The notes under the pieces: model-generated
Database searches by the model: none
Told to the model about the DNA's origin: nothing
Seen by the model: only the letters and a program-made list of their open reading frames with translations
In this document: positions 11,861 to 26,023 of the stretch, in pieces
Layout: every line of letters begins with the position of its first letter
How positions within the stretch are numbered: the stretch's first letter is position 1
Made by a program: the position numbers and the translations under genes
Assembly (NCBI GenBank): GCA_037176905.1
Contig: JBBBWG010026991.1
Location: 1-62,043, forward strand
Source: Azolla pinnata
Taxonomy: Eukaryota > Streptophyta > Polypodiopsida > Salviniales > Salviniaceae
Direction: 5' to 3'
Length of the DNA stretch: 62,043 nt

Positions 11861-12215
11861 ACAATTATGTCGATTTTGGCCTATCTATCTATCTATCTAT
11901 CTATCTATATCTCCCCTCTCTGTTTTATTCCCCGGGGCTGGATATTGTTGTCAATGCTTCTCTCTCCGTTCTCCTTCCGTCATCAACCCTAACCCAAACA
12001 TCAATCCTAAACTACCCATTTCTGCATAATGGGTTCTCAGTTTTTCGGTTTCCGAGTGACAAAAAGAAAGAGAAGTAAGAGAATGATTCCCTCATTGTTT
12101 CCAATCGGTCATGACCCTTATCCCTGAAACAGAACACCCCATTGCAGCGTAGCAACTGTTCAAAAATCCATTGGTTTCTTTCGTCTTCGTCTTCTTCTCC
12201 GTCATCATCATCACC

Positions 12216-12247
<32 letters not shown>

Positions 12248-12650
12248 CTTCTTCTTCTTCTTCTTCTGTGTTGGTTTATCTTCCGTCTGTCAATCTCCCA
12301 TGCGCTCGTAGCGGGGCCATGGATTTAACTAACTACCCAACAGCACCCGACAGAACAGGGGAGGGGGTTGTTTGCCTTTCTTGATTAGACAAGTGAAAAA
12401 GGAAATAAAAATGCCCACCAAATGTAACTAGAAGAAAGAAGAAGAAGAAGAAGAAGAAAGAAAGAAAGAAGAAAGAAGAAAGAAGAGGAAGAGGAAGAGG
12501 AAGTTGGAGATAATGAAATAAGACCCTAAAATATGTTGTTGTTGTTGTTGTTGTGTGTGTGTGGTGTGTGTGTTGGTGGGGATATGGAGAGAATATGTTT
12601 TGTGTGAACGAAGAGACGGAGAGAGAGCGAAAGAAACGTTTTGTTAACCT

Positions 12651-12671
12651 AAACCCTAAAAAAACCCTAAA
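12651..12671. promoter_or_regulatory. Paired telo-box motif (AAACCCTAAA x 2)
   Basis: Two copies of AAACCCTAAA sit at 12651-12660 and 12662-12671. Telo-boxes are common near transcription starts of plant genes for translation and organelle biogenesis. The nearest gene that could use them is the minus-strand seven-TM gene 0.8 kb away, if its transcript has an upstream untranslated exon (inference). Confidence 0.45.
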
Positions 12672-13371
12672 CGAGAGGAGGCGGCGGCAGAGAGACACAG
12701 AAGAATACTGAGCATAGCACGGTGTAAATGGGTCAATGTGATGATGATGATGGTGATGATGATGATGACGATGATGACGGCAGCCGTTTTTGCTGGGTTT
12801 TTCTAGGTCCAGATCTGATCACCACCCTAACACCAGCTTTTTCCATTTTGCTGAGCTTTTGTGGAGGGCAAGATGATAGATCTGTGTATGCTGCAACTGC
12901 TAGGTTTGGATGCTTCACCGATGATCTTGAGCGATTCTGTCGGATTGTAGCTTTGGTTCTACTTCCGTGTTCGTGAAGCATCATCGGAAGTGGCAGAAAC
13001 TGTGAAGACACAACCAGATATAGTTTCTGCGGCATAAAGATTGCAACAAGATTACAGCCCAAGGCAGATGCCAAAATGGAAGAATCGTTAGAACAAGCCA
13101 CTGCCTTTCGCCTTCCAGATGAAGGAATAATCACACACGATGTGCAGATCGATGAGACTTCGACCGATCTCACCACCGACGGAAATACGGACCTAACACC
13201 ACCATCTATCAAAGGTCCAGAATGGAGCTCCCATATGCCCAAAACAGTTTTGAATCTCGCTACGATTCATTCAACAGATCTTTTGCAGCTGGCGGTTGAC
13301 AAGCCAAATCTGTCCAAACTTCCCAACACTTCCTCTATTTACAGTTGATGTATCATCAATTCCTTTTAATT

Positions 13372-13471
13372 NNNNNNNNNNNNNNNNNNNNNNNNNNNNN
13401 NNNNNNNNNNNNNNNNNNNNNNNNNNNNNNNNNNNNNNNNNNNNNNNNNNNNNNNNNNNNNNNNNNNNNNN
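13372..13471. other. Assembly gap (100 N)
   Basis: Exactly 100 N, a conventional placeholder length, so the true distance is unknown. It lies between the kinesin 3' end and the seven-TM gene. It does not interrupt any exon identified here. Confidence 0.97.
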
Positions 13472-14434
13472 CTGATATAATGCGAAGAAAGTGCAGAAAA
13501 CAAATATCATAACAAATGTAAACATAAGCAACGCGCAGATCTCGATTTCGATCATATGCATCGATTTATGAGAGAAATCATACAGGATTGTAGCTTGCTT
13601 TGAAGACCTGATGCTGGAACATCGATTAGCCAAAAAAAAACTCATGGTAGATCTCTGAAGAGCACTCGCTGACGCTTCCTCAAACGATCAAATACGTCTT
13701 CGCTTTTTGCTGCTCTCCTCCTTAAGAAAAAAGAGCAGAATGTTACATCAAAAAATTCCTTTCGCAAATTTTGTTTTTTAAGTTAGTGTACACAGGCTGG
13801 TCATCATCAACAACCAACCACCTTGATACCAGATTTGATAAAATATGATGAGCAACCTTGCCAACAAATCACCATCATTCCTGATCTTCTCATAGCAGCT
13901 GTCAATCAACAAGAGATAACAGTTTTGCAGTGCTAACGGAGTTAACAAGAGATATAACTCACTGCACTCGAAAAAAAGAGTCTAATGCTACAAAATGTGA
14001 AGTGTCTTAGCTGCTCTATGATAGTTTCCACAAACAGAGATCAGGAGATGGCATTATGTACATACACTTCTGCCCCATGAATTACACAATGCAATCTAAC
14101 CATGTTTTTTTTTGGCCCAGAGATTAGATTTGCACTCAATAGTATGAATGATTGAAAAGAATGAGCTTTTTCGTCGACCTTACACAAGGGACCAGATTTC
14201 TGCAGTTGAGCTTTGAGCCAGCACTCATTAAATACTGCTCCAAATCAGTTTGTGTTCCAGCTGCATTTGCTTTGTCTCTATCCATTCTACTCCTCGAAAC
14301 GCTCCTGCAAGATAAAATTAGAGCTAGTGATGCTTGTGTACTACACGTCAAACATAAAACAAATTATAAGGTTGTTGAGTAAGGTTTTTTTTTTATCTGG
14401 CTTAGGAACCAACCTTGGTCTAGCAGAACTGTGT

Positions 14435-17400
14435 TTAGCCTTGCACATGAAGAGCACCAATATCCTCTAAAGCTTCAATCTTTAACCCATCAATCTGTTA
14501 CAAGCATTCAGCACTCACACAAACTGCCATTTCATGCATAAATTCAAGGACAGTGCCAAATCAAGAATGCAGCCTTCAAGCATACATTCCATTATTGGCT
14601 AAATACACCAAATTTGTGTTAATCTTCCCTGAAAGCATTTAAGAATGTAGTTGGTGTACAAACCTTCAGCTGAGAAACGAGAGCTTCCACCTCTTCAGTG
14701 CGTTGTTTCTCCTTTTCCAGAGATCTTTTTAATGCTGCAGCATCCAGTGTTCCTCTCGTTTTCCCTTGCCACGGATCATCTGCAGTCATCAATTCTCCTG
14801 ATATATCTGTAGAATTCAAGGCCATCGTGCTTTCTCCATTCAACCTCTCTTTCTTGAGTTTTGCTACAAGGACCCACATCCCCGCAAGATCATTCTCTAA
14901 ATCAGCTTCACGTTTTCTCCCCTCTTCTATTTTCTTCTGATTCTTTGCATCTCTCAATTCTCTCTCTGCTAACTTCGCTTCCAAAGATGCCTCTCTCTCC
15001 CTACTGGCAAGGAGTTCTCTTTTCAAATCATCTGTTATGTATTCTTCTTCGAACCTCCTTGAATTGGTCGAGTTCAAGCGCTGCCGTGTACTGTTACTAT
15101 GCATTCCATTGAGTCCAGATTTAGACCGAGCCCTTGCTAATTCTTGTGCATTTGCAAGCTCAGCTGCTAGTTTTGTATTTTGATAAGAGAGTTTTGTAAC
15201 CTCTTCTGCCAAATTCTTCAGTTCAACAGCTGCAGCAGAAGCTAGCTCTTTAGCATAGGATGACTCCTCTGCCAGTTTACGGCTTTGAACCTGGAGGGCA
15301 TCCTTTTCTTCAAGAAAATGGTCTGACTCCTGTTTCAGTTTTTCGATCTCCATTGCCTGATAGAATGCATAGATAATTCAGAAACAAGTTAAGACGAATT
15401 TCAGGCCAATTAGTCCCAAAGATAGTAGAATATCTTAAAATCTCATTAGACAACATATTGATTATATCTTGCATCTAAGAGTACCTAATGGATTTATGGA
15501 ACACAAAAGTAAACCTTCATTCTTGTTCAACAATCCTCAATACAGTTTCAATGAGACAGAAAGTATGGAACACACATACTAAACATACAGACAAACCCAT
15601 ATATTACACAATACGTGTCATAAAGTAGTAAGCACCTGCTGAAGAAGTCGAGATTGCAAAAAGGCGTTTTCATCGGCTAATTTTGCATTTATTTGAGAGT
15701 CCCTTTTTGCCGTAACAGCTGTTCTATCTACAGAGCACTCACCATGTGCATCTGCATCTTCTGAAATAACCTGTGTTTTGGCATGGCTTTCAGTATGGTT
15801 TTCCAGATCATTTTGTCCAGCTGAATTCTCAGATTTCCCAGAGAGTTGTTCACGAAGGGTTGCAATAGTGGTTTGAAGCTCCATATTTTCAGCTATCTGC
15901 AGCAAGAACGAGATTGAGTATCATTCCCCAACAAAAAATACTAAATAATTCTATGGTCTTCAAATCATTGAGCATCTCAAGTACAGAAGGAAACAAAAAT
16001 TTCTGCATCAGGAAGATTGGTTGGCTTCCAATAAAAATGATCAATGACTGAATAGAATATGGCCATCACAATTAGAGAACCAATAAATGGTTCACCTTCC
16101 TCTACTGTTCTGAAGAGAAATATCAACTGCTCTACTTTCAACACGTAACCTCATGCATCATCATCACCGTGACCTTACTAAGCTTCACAAAAACATTAAC
16201 TGCTGTGCCTTCTCAGCATAAGTTTATGCATTACGTGGCATAGTGATGAAACCCCCAATTTAATCTAATTTTCATGTTTCTCGACAAAGTGTCCCTTCCC
16301 AACTTTCACTCTACATGAGCTTATAGATTAGAGCCCATCGTCTTTATCATCTGTTACCATCAGTATAGTGCAAAATGTGTCGTAGTTCCATCATGTTATT
16401 TGTGGCTATTCTAAACATGAACAATTGCAAACTCTGCTCGATTTGATAATCAGAGAAGTTTCCTTTTAGGCAAAAAAATATCTCCTAAAGCTTTTCTTTA
16501 ACAGTGAGTGAACAGCAACTCTAGAAGCTTGGGTGCTCTTGAAGAAAGAATTTGACATCTTTCCTCCAAACTTTACCCCTCTCGATATCTATATTATTGA
16601 TGACTTATTAAAAAATATCCAATCCTAGAAGCACAGCAATTAGCTTTGAGATTATTTTAGCAGTAACAATATACAGAGCAGCCAAAGTATTTTTCTGGTG
16701 AGCAAACTCCAAGGAATGATGAGTCAGACTATGACTGGAGATTTCTGCTCTGTAAGGTCACTCCTTTTTCCCAAACATGATTTAGAGTTGTCATAAAACA
16801 ATAGCTTTGATGAACAGGAAAGGACGAAATAGAGAGAAAACGAACGAAACTGAACCTTTTCAATGTGGTCAAAATGACGAATGAGAGATGAGAACATTTT
16901 AAAGTGGTGTATTAAAAGGAAGGAAGAAAGAAAGGACAGATGGGGAAGAAATATCATTTTCTTCTGAGCCATAAAATAACATAACAATCATCAAATACGT
17001 ACAGTAGTAAACTAAGAGAACAGTGAAAATACATATGCCAAATACACAATAACCTTACTTTTGCTTGCAGCTGCTCTTGAAGAATTCTGTTATCAGCAGT
17101 TTTCAACTTCACCAAACAACAAAATATAAAATTTAGAGCAAATTGCATCCAAAAAGACTCGTGCCCACTAAAATTATAAATTGTCATAATTTGGAAGTCA
17201 CCTCAAGTTCAAATGTCTTCTCATTGAGCTGATCACTGAGCTTTGAGATCTTCTGTATTCAAATCCTAGCATTACAAATCTCCACATGAAATATTTGAAA
17301 TAGACATGCTCAGAAAGCATTGTATACCTGTGATAACTCCAATGCAGAACCATTATTAGACCCAGCTTCTCCGTTTCCAACTATCCTCCGCTCAAGCACC

Positions 17401-20400
17401 CGCATCTGCCTTCTCTTTTCTTGAATCTCATCCTTCAAACTTTGCATTTGAGCCTGCAGAATACAAAATTCAAGAATCGAACACAAAACAAGAGCTACAA
17501 TGGTAGCAGATATTTGTATAAAAGTTCCACTTACTTGCAACTGAATGTCATTAGGATTCACAGCAACTTGTTCTGACAATCTTTTCAAAGAGCTTGTGCA
17601 GAATGCAACTTCCCCAGCAAGCATCTTCACCTGTTCCCGTAGTAGATCCATCTGATCAGCCATGGTTGTCCCTGTCTGTCATTATAAAAAGTACTTAGTT
17701 TCCATCAGAAAGAAACATTTTTAAGCTTAGCATTGCCTATGTGATGTGTGTAATGGAATGCCTAGTGTGCAATTCACAGAGCTACAGAAACCGTACACTA
17801 ATTGTCATGCTGTAGCAACAAAAAGATAAACAGTTTAACTTGTTGTCATGCTCCGACAAAACAACCCATTCAGAAAATGGCCAAAACAACGATTCTGACT
17901 TTTTATACTTCATACATATGTTGATCAACGGGTCATACTTCTAATGTCCATGCTTTACTCTGGCAATTGCTTCCCTTTAACTCCCTATAGAAAATCAGTT
18001 GTGTTCCACCCTAAACCCTGTATACCACAGCTCCGTTCCATCCTAAACCCTGTATGGGCATATTTGACAGTGCACAATCATGCAAAGATTCACTGTGTAT
18101 ATTATGACTCAGCATATGCAGAGAAGCTAGAAGAAAGCTGCATTTTCATTACTGTAGTTTCCTCGTAAAAATTTTATGTTCTAATATTGGATTCTCATTG
18201 TTAGTGAGAAATAAGTTATTGCACTAGGAGTAACTAGTTATAAGAATTGAGAAAAATTATATCAGGATGCAGCAAAAAAGAAAATCTAGAAAAGAAGTTA
18301 GATCTAGCTTCTGTATGTATCTAAGAATATTTGAACTACTCATGAGAATATCTGGTCAACTGCTTTTGAAAAAGAAACGAGAAATGCCGTTTCCCTTGAA
18401 AACCTTAACTGAGTAAGTGTGAATGTTGTTTTCCCTTGAAATTAGAGTGGGAGTTGATACGATGACTAATGCTCTCTCACAGCAGAGACCCGGATGTAGC
18501 TTAGCACCTGAAGTAGTTGCAGGTGTAGTGGGGCTGACTTGTATCCCACCAAGGGTGAATCTCAAACTAACTACAAGTACTTCAGGTGGCCTTGATTGGT
18601 GTATGTGCATTTAACATGAAACATGGTGCTGGTTTTACAATTGTTATTGTCGAAGCAGAATTGAGAAACTTACATAGTAAAAAGTAACTAGCTATTGACT
18701 TACAGGCGGCGGTCTTCGGCCTCGAACTGTGGCACTAAATAGTTCCCCTGCCTGTGTAGATCCAAAGAATGGGTGAAGAGGACCAACTTCATCCACCCTG
18801 TGGCTCACTGAATTACGATGATTTACACCAGATTCCAGTTGCATAGCATTCATTGACGATGATGCATTACTGGAATTATCTAAGTCTGAACTGGCTGCAG
18901 AGCTGTTATGCTCATTTTTCTGCTTTACAAAAAAATATTCAACAAAATAAATGACAGACATGCCTTCAGAAAGCATTTAGAAAAATTTATAATAATTTTT
19001 GTAACCGCATGCATGAGGAGTTAGAACAGCTTTTATCAAGATTCAGGTTACCTTCATTTTGAACCAAGCCAGCATACTCCGCCTTTTCATTTTCTTCTCT
19101 CCTTTGAAAGAATCATCTGCTATGATGTTGTCACTCCTTCCATCAGACATTTCTGAATCATGACCATCTTCTTCATCTAAAACAAATTCACGCTTTCTAT
19201 CTGGAAGATACGCTAACTGCAAAATACAAGTAAAAATCAATTATATCTCCATTCTTTGTTTAAAGTAAGAGTGTCATCTTCAATTACTATATAATTGAAC
19301 ATGAAACTCTTACTTTAAACATGTACAATTACTATATTCAAAGTCACCCATGATGGAAAACAATCACAAATATGTGCATATACGAAATCGAGAAACAAAT
19401 CATAAAGGCTAAAATCATATAAGTTCAAACAAACCTCTTCTTCACCAAACGAGTGCCTCCTCCGATTCCCTTGCCTCTCAGGAAGGTTTTGTGAAGCTGT
19501 TGTCTTGGTTGAAACAAGAATCAGCTTTGTAAGTCTCTGGATTCTCCCCAATAATGCTGCCTTTGCCTGCTCTTCTTCTTCTAATCGAGACTGAAGTTTA
19601 ACTTGCCCTGCTTCGAGCTATGATTTCCAAAGCCAAACCATATTAGGACAGATTTTGTAATTGGAAGAAACAAAATAATAAAGCCAATAACTCATAAAGC
19701 AATCCATTGCCACAGATGGAAGTACCTAATATATACAATGTCAAAAAATTCTGCAGTAACCAGTTTTGGTTGAAACAGCTATAAAGGATGCCAGAATTGT
19801 GATTGGGTTCCCAACACATGCTTTATGAATGCAATGGCATGCCAAATTCAAAAGTGAACCAAAGATAGACTCAAGTGTTCAAAAGGTGTAAAAGAAGACC
19901 GACTCAGATAAGCAAAGAAGCTCTGTAGTTAGCACATTATATCCATTACCACAGGTTCTTTATATCTGGAAAACATTAATATTCCTAGGTCTGTGCCTCT
20001 TCTTTTCTTGAAATCGAAGTATATACCGCTTAGTTCAATTTTCCATGATTTTCTAGGTAGCAGGCCGTAAATTCACATTGCACAATAGTCACACGGCACT
20101 TGTTAACTATTCTGAGTGATGATATATATAGCATTAAAAGTGTCTGACAGCAGGTCACCACGATAGATGATTACAGTAGCACATGCTGAGTAAAGATACT
20201 TGATCTATAGAATCTAAAATGATATCAGGAGATCTTCTAACTTCCCCAACATTGCATGCAAGGTGAATCTATGGCTGCTGGCCATACAAACACAAAAAGG
20301 CACATACACTTGAAGATCCTTCTCTCTCTAATCCACAGTAGTATCTACTCCTGCAGAACTATAATACACGATGGGGTAAAGATTTAACCCACTCTTACAA

Positions 20401-23400
20401 GATATCTTATTCCTCTTTCATTATCTTTACTCTAAGAATTTATATAGTTGTACTGCAGATTCACTCCACGGACAGTAGAGGAAAATAAGTTTTAACTTTT
20501 TTACTAAAACATGTTGGAGCAAACCTGTTGCTTCAGTGATGCAAGATGATCCTGACTACCCAAATTGTTTGGTTCTACTATTCCTCTCTTGACTTGTTCA
20601 AGTTCATGCTTCAAGCTTTGAATTTCCTTTTGATATTTCTTTATCAATGATTTCTCATCCATAATCTGCGAGCAAACAAATATCAATGGAAAAGTATTAG
20701 ATCATTGAAGAACATCAGAAATATTTGTACGTTCCATAAGCTCTTTTAGTGATTTAGAAATCACACTAATGAACTTCATAGCATATAGCGTGCCTAAACT
20801 GTAAAACTATATTACTGCATAGGGAATAAAAAGGGATATTGACACATTTACTAAGATTATTTAGAAGACGAGATACCTTATTTTGAGATGCGTGAATCTC
20901 CACATGCTTTGCTCTGTGAGCAAACTTCAAAGTATTGTGGGTCTCCTCACTATTAGAAGAAGATGGAGTAACTGTACATATCAGCTGGAAGAAAACAAAA
21001 AACAGTTCAAGAATATATGCAAAATCTCAATGTCTAGATATTTCATTTGAAAATGAGAATGAGATTCTACCGATACTCGCCCATGTCCACTCAAAGAAGA
21101 CTGTAATAACCTCGTCAGTTTAGAATCCCGATATGGCACATGAGTGGCTTTTCCATCTGTTAGTTTTGATATGACCTGCATGAATGAAACTCTTCATGAA
21201 TCACTTTTGCTTTCTGCAGAATAATCATACCCAAAGTACTACAACGGTTATCAAAAAGGTTAAGAGACATACAGTTCCCAGTGTTAATAGACTCTTGTTG
21301 ATATAAGCACCTTCCTTTCTTCGGATACCTGTGGTTTCCGTCTTGGAGCTCTCTGAGCCAGCAAGATCAATAAGATTCTAAAACCAAGAAATAGGGAAAC
21401 ATCACTGCCTTGGGGATGAATACTGTGGGCATAGATGGATGGTTTTATTTGTATTTAAAACACAGGTTATTACCAGCTGAGAAAGAGTCACTTCTTCATC
21501 GCTAAAATTATCTCCCCTGGGACTACTCTCAACAGTCTGGAATGACAAAAACTATATATCTTAATCTGCAGAGGAAAAGAGGGACATCGAGAATAAAATA
21601 GTCTCGTACCAAAGTAAATATGGTATGACTACGACTGCTCAGCAAGTTGAAATTGTTTGACCCAACATGTCGGTGCTCTAGAGAAGACAAAAAGGAAAGC
21701 ATGAATTAATGGTTAAATGACATCAGAACTGTATTCAACGCCTGAAATTATATGCTATACTCTGCTTACGTGGTGATTTTGAATAGTTTTGCTTCAGAAG
21801 TTTTACATGTTTTCATTCTTGACATGATTAAATTGCTTAGTTTTTACTTTGTCCACAAAAACAGTTGCGTTACACAAAATGCCACCACATGAACATTATA
21901 AGACAGCAGAGGGCTAGGGACACTGAACCGGGGCAGTCAAGGCCACAAACACTCTAGGCCAATATGTAGTCGGTTCATTCACACCTAAAAGGTTAGGATT
22001 TGTATGAAAATTTGCAGCCAAATAGAAAGTTGTGCCTCATTAAGCTACCTAAATATTAGACGGGGTGAGACATTTTCAGGGTTGACAATTTGGCAGCATA
22101 ACTAGGATGTACCACATTATTAATTAGCTATTTTTTCTGTAAAGCTCAGATTTCAGCTTCCAAGTATGAGTCATTTTAGAATATTTAAGTCTTAATAGGT
22201 ACCACAGCTGTTTGCTCCCTTTCAACTATCTTGAGTGAAGTGTTAGCTCGAAGTTCTATATACAAGTTTTCAATGTTGACTTAGGATAATACTGATAGTT
22301 AGTTTTAGTTTAGGCATTATCCTAAAATACAATGAAACAACCTTGAACATAGTGCCAGTTTCACTATCCAAGGGCGTTCTAGACTCTAGGATCTGAAATT
22401 AAGTCAGGGGACATTTCTAGCTGATACACTTAGTCCAAAAAATCGCTGACTATGATGCTATTTAATCTTCAACTCATTGGAACCTACCAATGCACACGGG
22501 TCTAATATTATTGTAAGTTCTGGTTTTTTATCATAAAGAGAATTCTGAACGTTTCTTAACTGTGGTTCAAATGTCTTTCAAAGAATTTTGTAGACTCACT
22601 GATGAGAAGAGAAAGAGCGTAACAACTTAATGATCAAAGATCAGATAAGATGTCAATGCATGAGTGTTTGAAAGATCTCCTATTGATATATTGTTTCACC
22701 GATCGTACATTATTTCCTAACCCTCCATTTCTTTTCTGATGAATTCCCAACATTATCACCTTCTCCTGTAGCAATCAAAGACAGACAATGAGCTGGAGAG
22801 AGAACGACTTCTTCCTTTATTCCTTCAACATATGTTCCCTGTAAAAGGAAACATATTATTACAAATGTTATAAAAATGTTTACTGGGTAAAAAATCACTT
22901 AAAGTGAATTTTGCAGTTCTACGCCAAACAAAGTACATATCTGAGTATTCAAAGATATACAATATCATAAATGAAAATCCACAACAACTTTGATGATTAG
23001 ATATGGTACCTTGAGATTAATATGCCTAATGATAGGGGATTACCAGAGATAACTACAAACTGTAATAAAATGTTTGCACCTTTAAAAGCAGAAGATTACC
23101 AGCCATAGAGACTAGATGATCTGAAGGATTGTGATATATAAGTGTAGTTACCAATATAAGTACAGAGCACAGCATAACTTCAACTCACAGAGACATCAAA
23201 TACATATCTTCATCAAAAAATTGCAGAAACAGAATCAGCACCTAAGTCTAAAAAACCAGGTGCACCAATGTATCACACTCAACATTTTCATCCACTCAGA
23301 AGTGAGAACAGGTCGAAATTGCATAGCAAGACATATATGCTGCCGGCGAATGCAAAATAGCTATTTCAAACCCATTCAAAGATTTTCCTCAAGTGTTCAA

Positions 23401-26023
23401 AAGATGGATATGGTGATTTAACTGTCATGGCTATTTCAACTTCCATACCATTTTTCCACCAGTAATATAATGTTTTCCAAAAGAAAATTATTACATGACT
23501 CCTACACCAGCATACACAAAATAAAGTGAACGGACCTGTAAATACAACGCAAATACCTAAACCATTACTAGTCTCCTGCAAAGCACAACTCACCTGGGCA
23601 TCCTCCCGCACTCTCAAATTCTGTCCTGCAGGATCTAGCAAGTCATTTATAACCTGAGACAAGGCATACTCATAATTGGCTCCATAAAGAATAAATAATG
23701 GCATGCATTCACTAGGCTTCTATAACCCATTTAAATACGTTCATGATTATCACTTGACCAATATTTCATATCTTCCAAAAGGTTCATATTGCATATGCAA
23801 CAAATTCAAACTTAATAAAAAGCACAAACCTCATTATATATCTCAAGATATGATACTCGAAGAAGAAACTCCCTCCCTGGAGTCTGCAGAGGCCAAACAG
23901 TATTATTGATTACAAAATGGAATTATTAAGTATCTCTGCAAACATGCAAACAAGCTCCACTAAGTTCATCCCAGAACTCAAATAAAACAGTGACATAATA
24001 GACACCAAAACTGAAGTAGTTGTGCAATGCCTCAATCTGAGTAGAAACTCAACACAGAGCAACCCAAAAGTCCACATCCAAACAGACAAGAGTAAAATGA
24101 ACAACCTCTTGTATTGTACTAAAGACATCTTTCACAGCCAAAGGAATTATTCCTGGAGACTTTTGGTCACCCTGTAAATGAAACATAACAGGTCATGAGT
24201 TGTTCACTGTAAACAGATATCATCATTATTATAATGCTTCAATAAAGCCACCACAAACAATAAAATGTTGAATCTAATATTGCACAACAGAATCCGGTTT
24301 CCTCCTTACATGCATTGTATGAGTTTTACCACTGCTAGTAACACCATATGCAAACACTGTGCCTGCTCAAAAGGCACATCAAACAGATTTTAACATTAAA
24401 AGGAAGTCCCAACTAATATATCTCAACATCTGTCCACCCATTTTGGAAATCAAATAATAGCAAGGTGCAATTGAAATGCATGTTCTCACCATTAATGCCA
24501 TGCATTGCGCCCTCAACTACATGCCGAGCAGCTACATCATAAACATGTCTTGTTGTAGTTGCAGGACCAAAAACTCTATCTGCATTTAAAATTGGATTAT
24601 ATAACACTCCAAATTCAGAGATTCGCAATGGCACATCAGATAATAGAGAATCAGACCACTGATTCTACAAATGATCCACATAATCAACCCTTTACTGGCT
24701 CTTAGTATAAAATTGACACATTCATCAGCCCATTGCTGCGTAAAACAAACGCATTTAGACCTGAAAATTCCAGCAATCTTCTTACATTTCTGTCATGATA
24801 TAATTCCTTTGATGTTATATTTAGATGATTTCTCATGTTTGACCTTGGAAGAATTCATTCATATGAATATTGACGAGAGGGACAGATCAACCCACGGTTT
24901 CTTGATGTGTATGCAGTTATCTTGCAAACTTTCTCAAGTGGATCAAGCTGAAATGTGTTTCATCATATGTTGAAGAATCAATGTATCTCAAATGAACCAC
25001 CTCAATTTCCAGATATAATAGGTGTTCAGAGTTTGGGAATTTCCAGATATAATAAGGTTTCTATCAAGCAAGAGAATTAAAAATTAGGCCTACCAAATCC
25101 GTAACCAGTCGAAGAATTGAATTCACTCCGAACAGTCACATCACCATCTGCATACCAGGCAATTTCATCTCCTTTTTGAATTTCTCTCGAGCTGGTCCAA
25201 AACCGAATCTTTTGTAAGGTCAAATGTCATAAGAAAGCAGAAATACTATGGTTGCTCAAATACCTAGAATATTTTCTGCTTTCATTTCATTCATCCACAA
25301 AGATTTTATTCAAAATAGCAATGAGAAATCAGAATCTTATAACATGCACAACAAACCTCTTCAAGAAGACCAAATTACTTCAAGAACATTCATAATAGAA
25401 CTAAGTAACACAAAAAGAAAACTAGACAAACAAAATGCACAAAAATGCTAAGGCTGGACCAAGTTTCTAAAAGCATTGAAAACTGAGAATTGCAAAACGA
25501 TTGATAAACGCCTTCAACTAGGTACATACTGCTTCCCATAAGTGAAGCACTTCATGTGTCCACTCTGATGAAATAACACCACACTGTTTACATAACATGA
25601 CCCGCACACATTTCATGAAGGCTTCAGATTCACAAACAGATGCAAGTAACACTGAAACTATGGTTGAGGGCAATGCCTGAGAGGACGGAAGCGGACAGTG
25701 ACGGTTACATTCTCTTTAGCTTTCGCAGGGACGAGGTCAAATCGATCAGTGGTCTCTGCAGAGGAGCTTCCAGATCCAAGAGAAGAATGAGAGCTTGGTA
25801 GCTGCAGTATCTGAGGAGTTGGAGGAGGTAATCTGACACGCCCTGTCGGAGTCCCTGATAACGAGCCAGTTCCAGAAGGTTTCGTTGGATTCGAACTAGA
25901 AGCTGTGAAATTTGAGGTTATGGAGGAAGCAGAAGGAGAGTGCCCAGGAAGCTTTCCGTTGATTGATGCTGATTTATGAAAGCGGAAGGGAGATGACGTT
26001 CTTTGCTTAGATGAGGAAGACAT
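14435..26023 (-). CDS. KIN7D: Kinesin-7 subfamily motor protein (KIN-7D/7K type), 24 exons
   Basis: Exons in order: 26023-25677, 25191-25094, 24579-24490, 24362-24310, 24171-24106, 23883-23830, 23653-23594, 22838-22760, 21677-21610, 21536-21474, 21377-21273, 21175-21071, 20984-20877, 20665-20525, 19617-19435, 19216-19052, 18919-18704, 17675-17535, 17453-17328, 17252-17202, 17106-17059, 15896-15636, 15356-14664, 14494-14435. They join in frame to 1126 aa. Residues 1-105 are Ser/Pro-rich. The motor (about 106-430) has TVRFRPLS, the P-loop GVTSSGKT (185-192), switch I SSRSH (296-300) and switch II DLAGSE (330-335). A neck and coiled coils follow ([82 protein letters not shown]). Order and motifs match the Arabidopsis KIN-7D/7K group. 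It is a plus-end microtubule motor by family. Intron 1 appears to begin with GC rather than GT. The C-terminus ends [12 protein letters not shown]; a donor inside that exon gives an alternative end. No C-terminal RING was found. Confidence 0.93.

Larger units (their letters stand above)
11861..14434. other. Intergenic, membrane-protein gene 5' side and kinesin 3' side
   Basis: Low-complexity blocks: (CTAT)n at about 11880-11910, TCATCA/TCTTCT at 12185-12268, GAA/GAAA at 12430-12510, TTG then GT repeats at 12535-12573, GAT at 12738-12778, and a scaffold gap. The ORF at 13076-13348 (+) and its minus-strand counterpart at 12733-13242 have no recognisable motif. Positions 14287-14304 (minus) follow a good acceptor and would read ERFEE-stop, so this may be an alternative kinesin 3' exon. 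Confidence 0.5.

Noticed and set aside
12733..13348. Overlapping plus and minus ORFs with acidic or Ser-rich products
   Set aside because: No family motif, no splice support, adjacent to low-complexity GAT repeats. May be leader sequence of a neighbouring gene.
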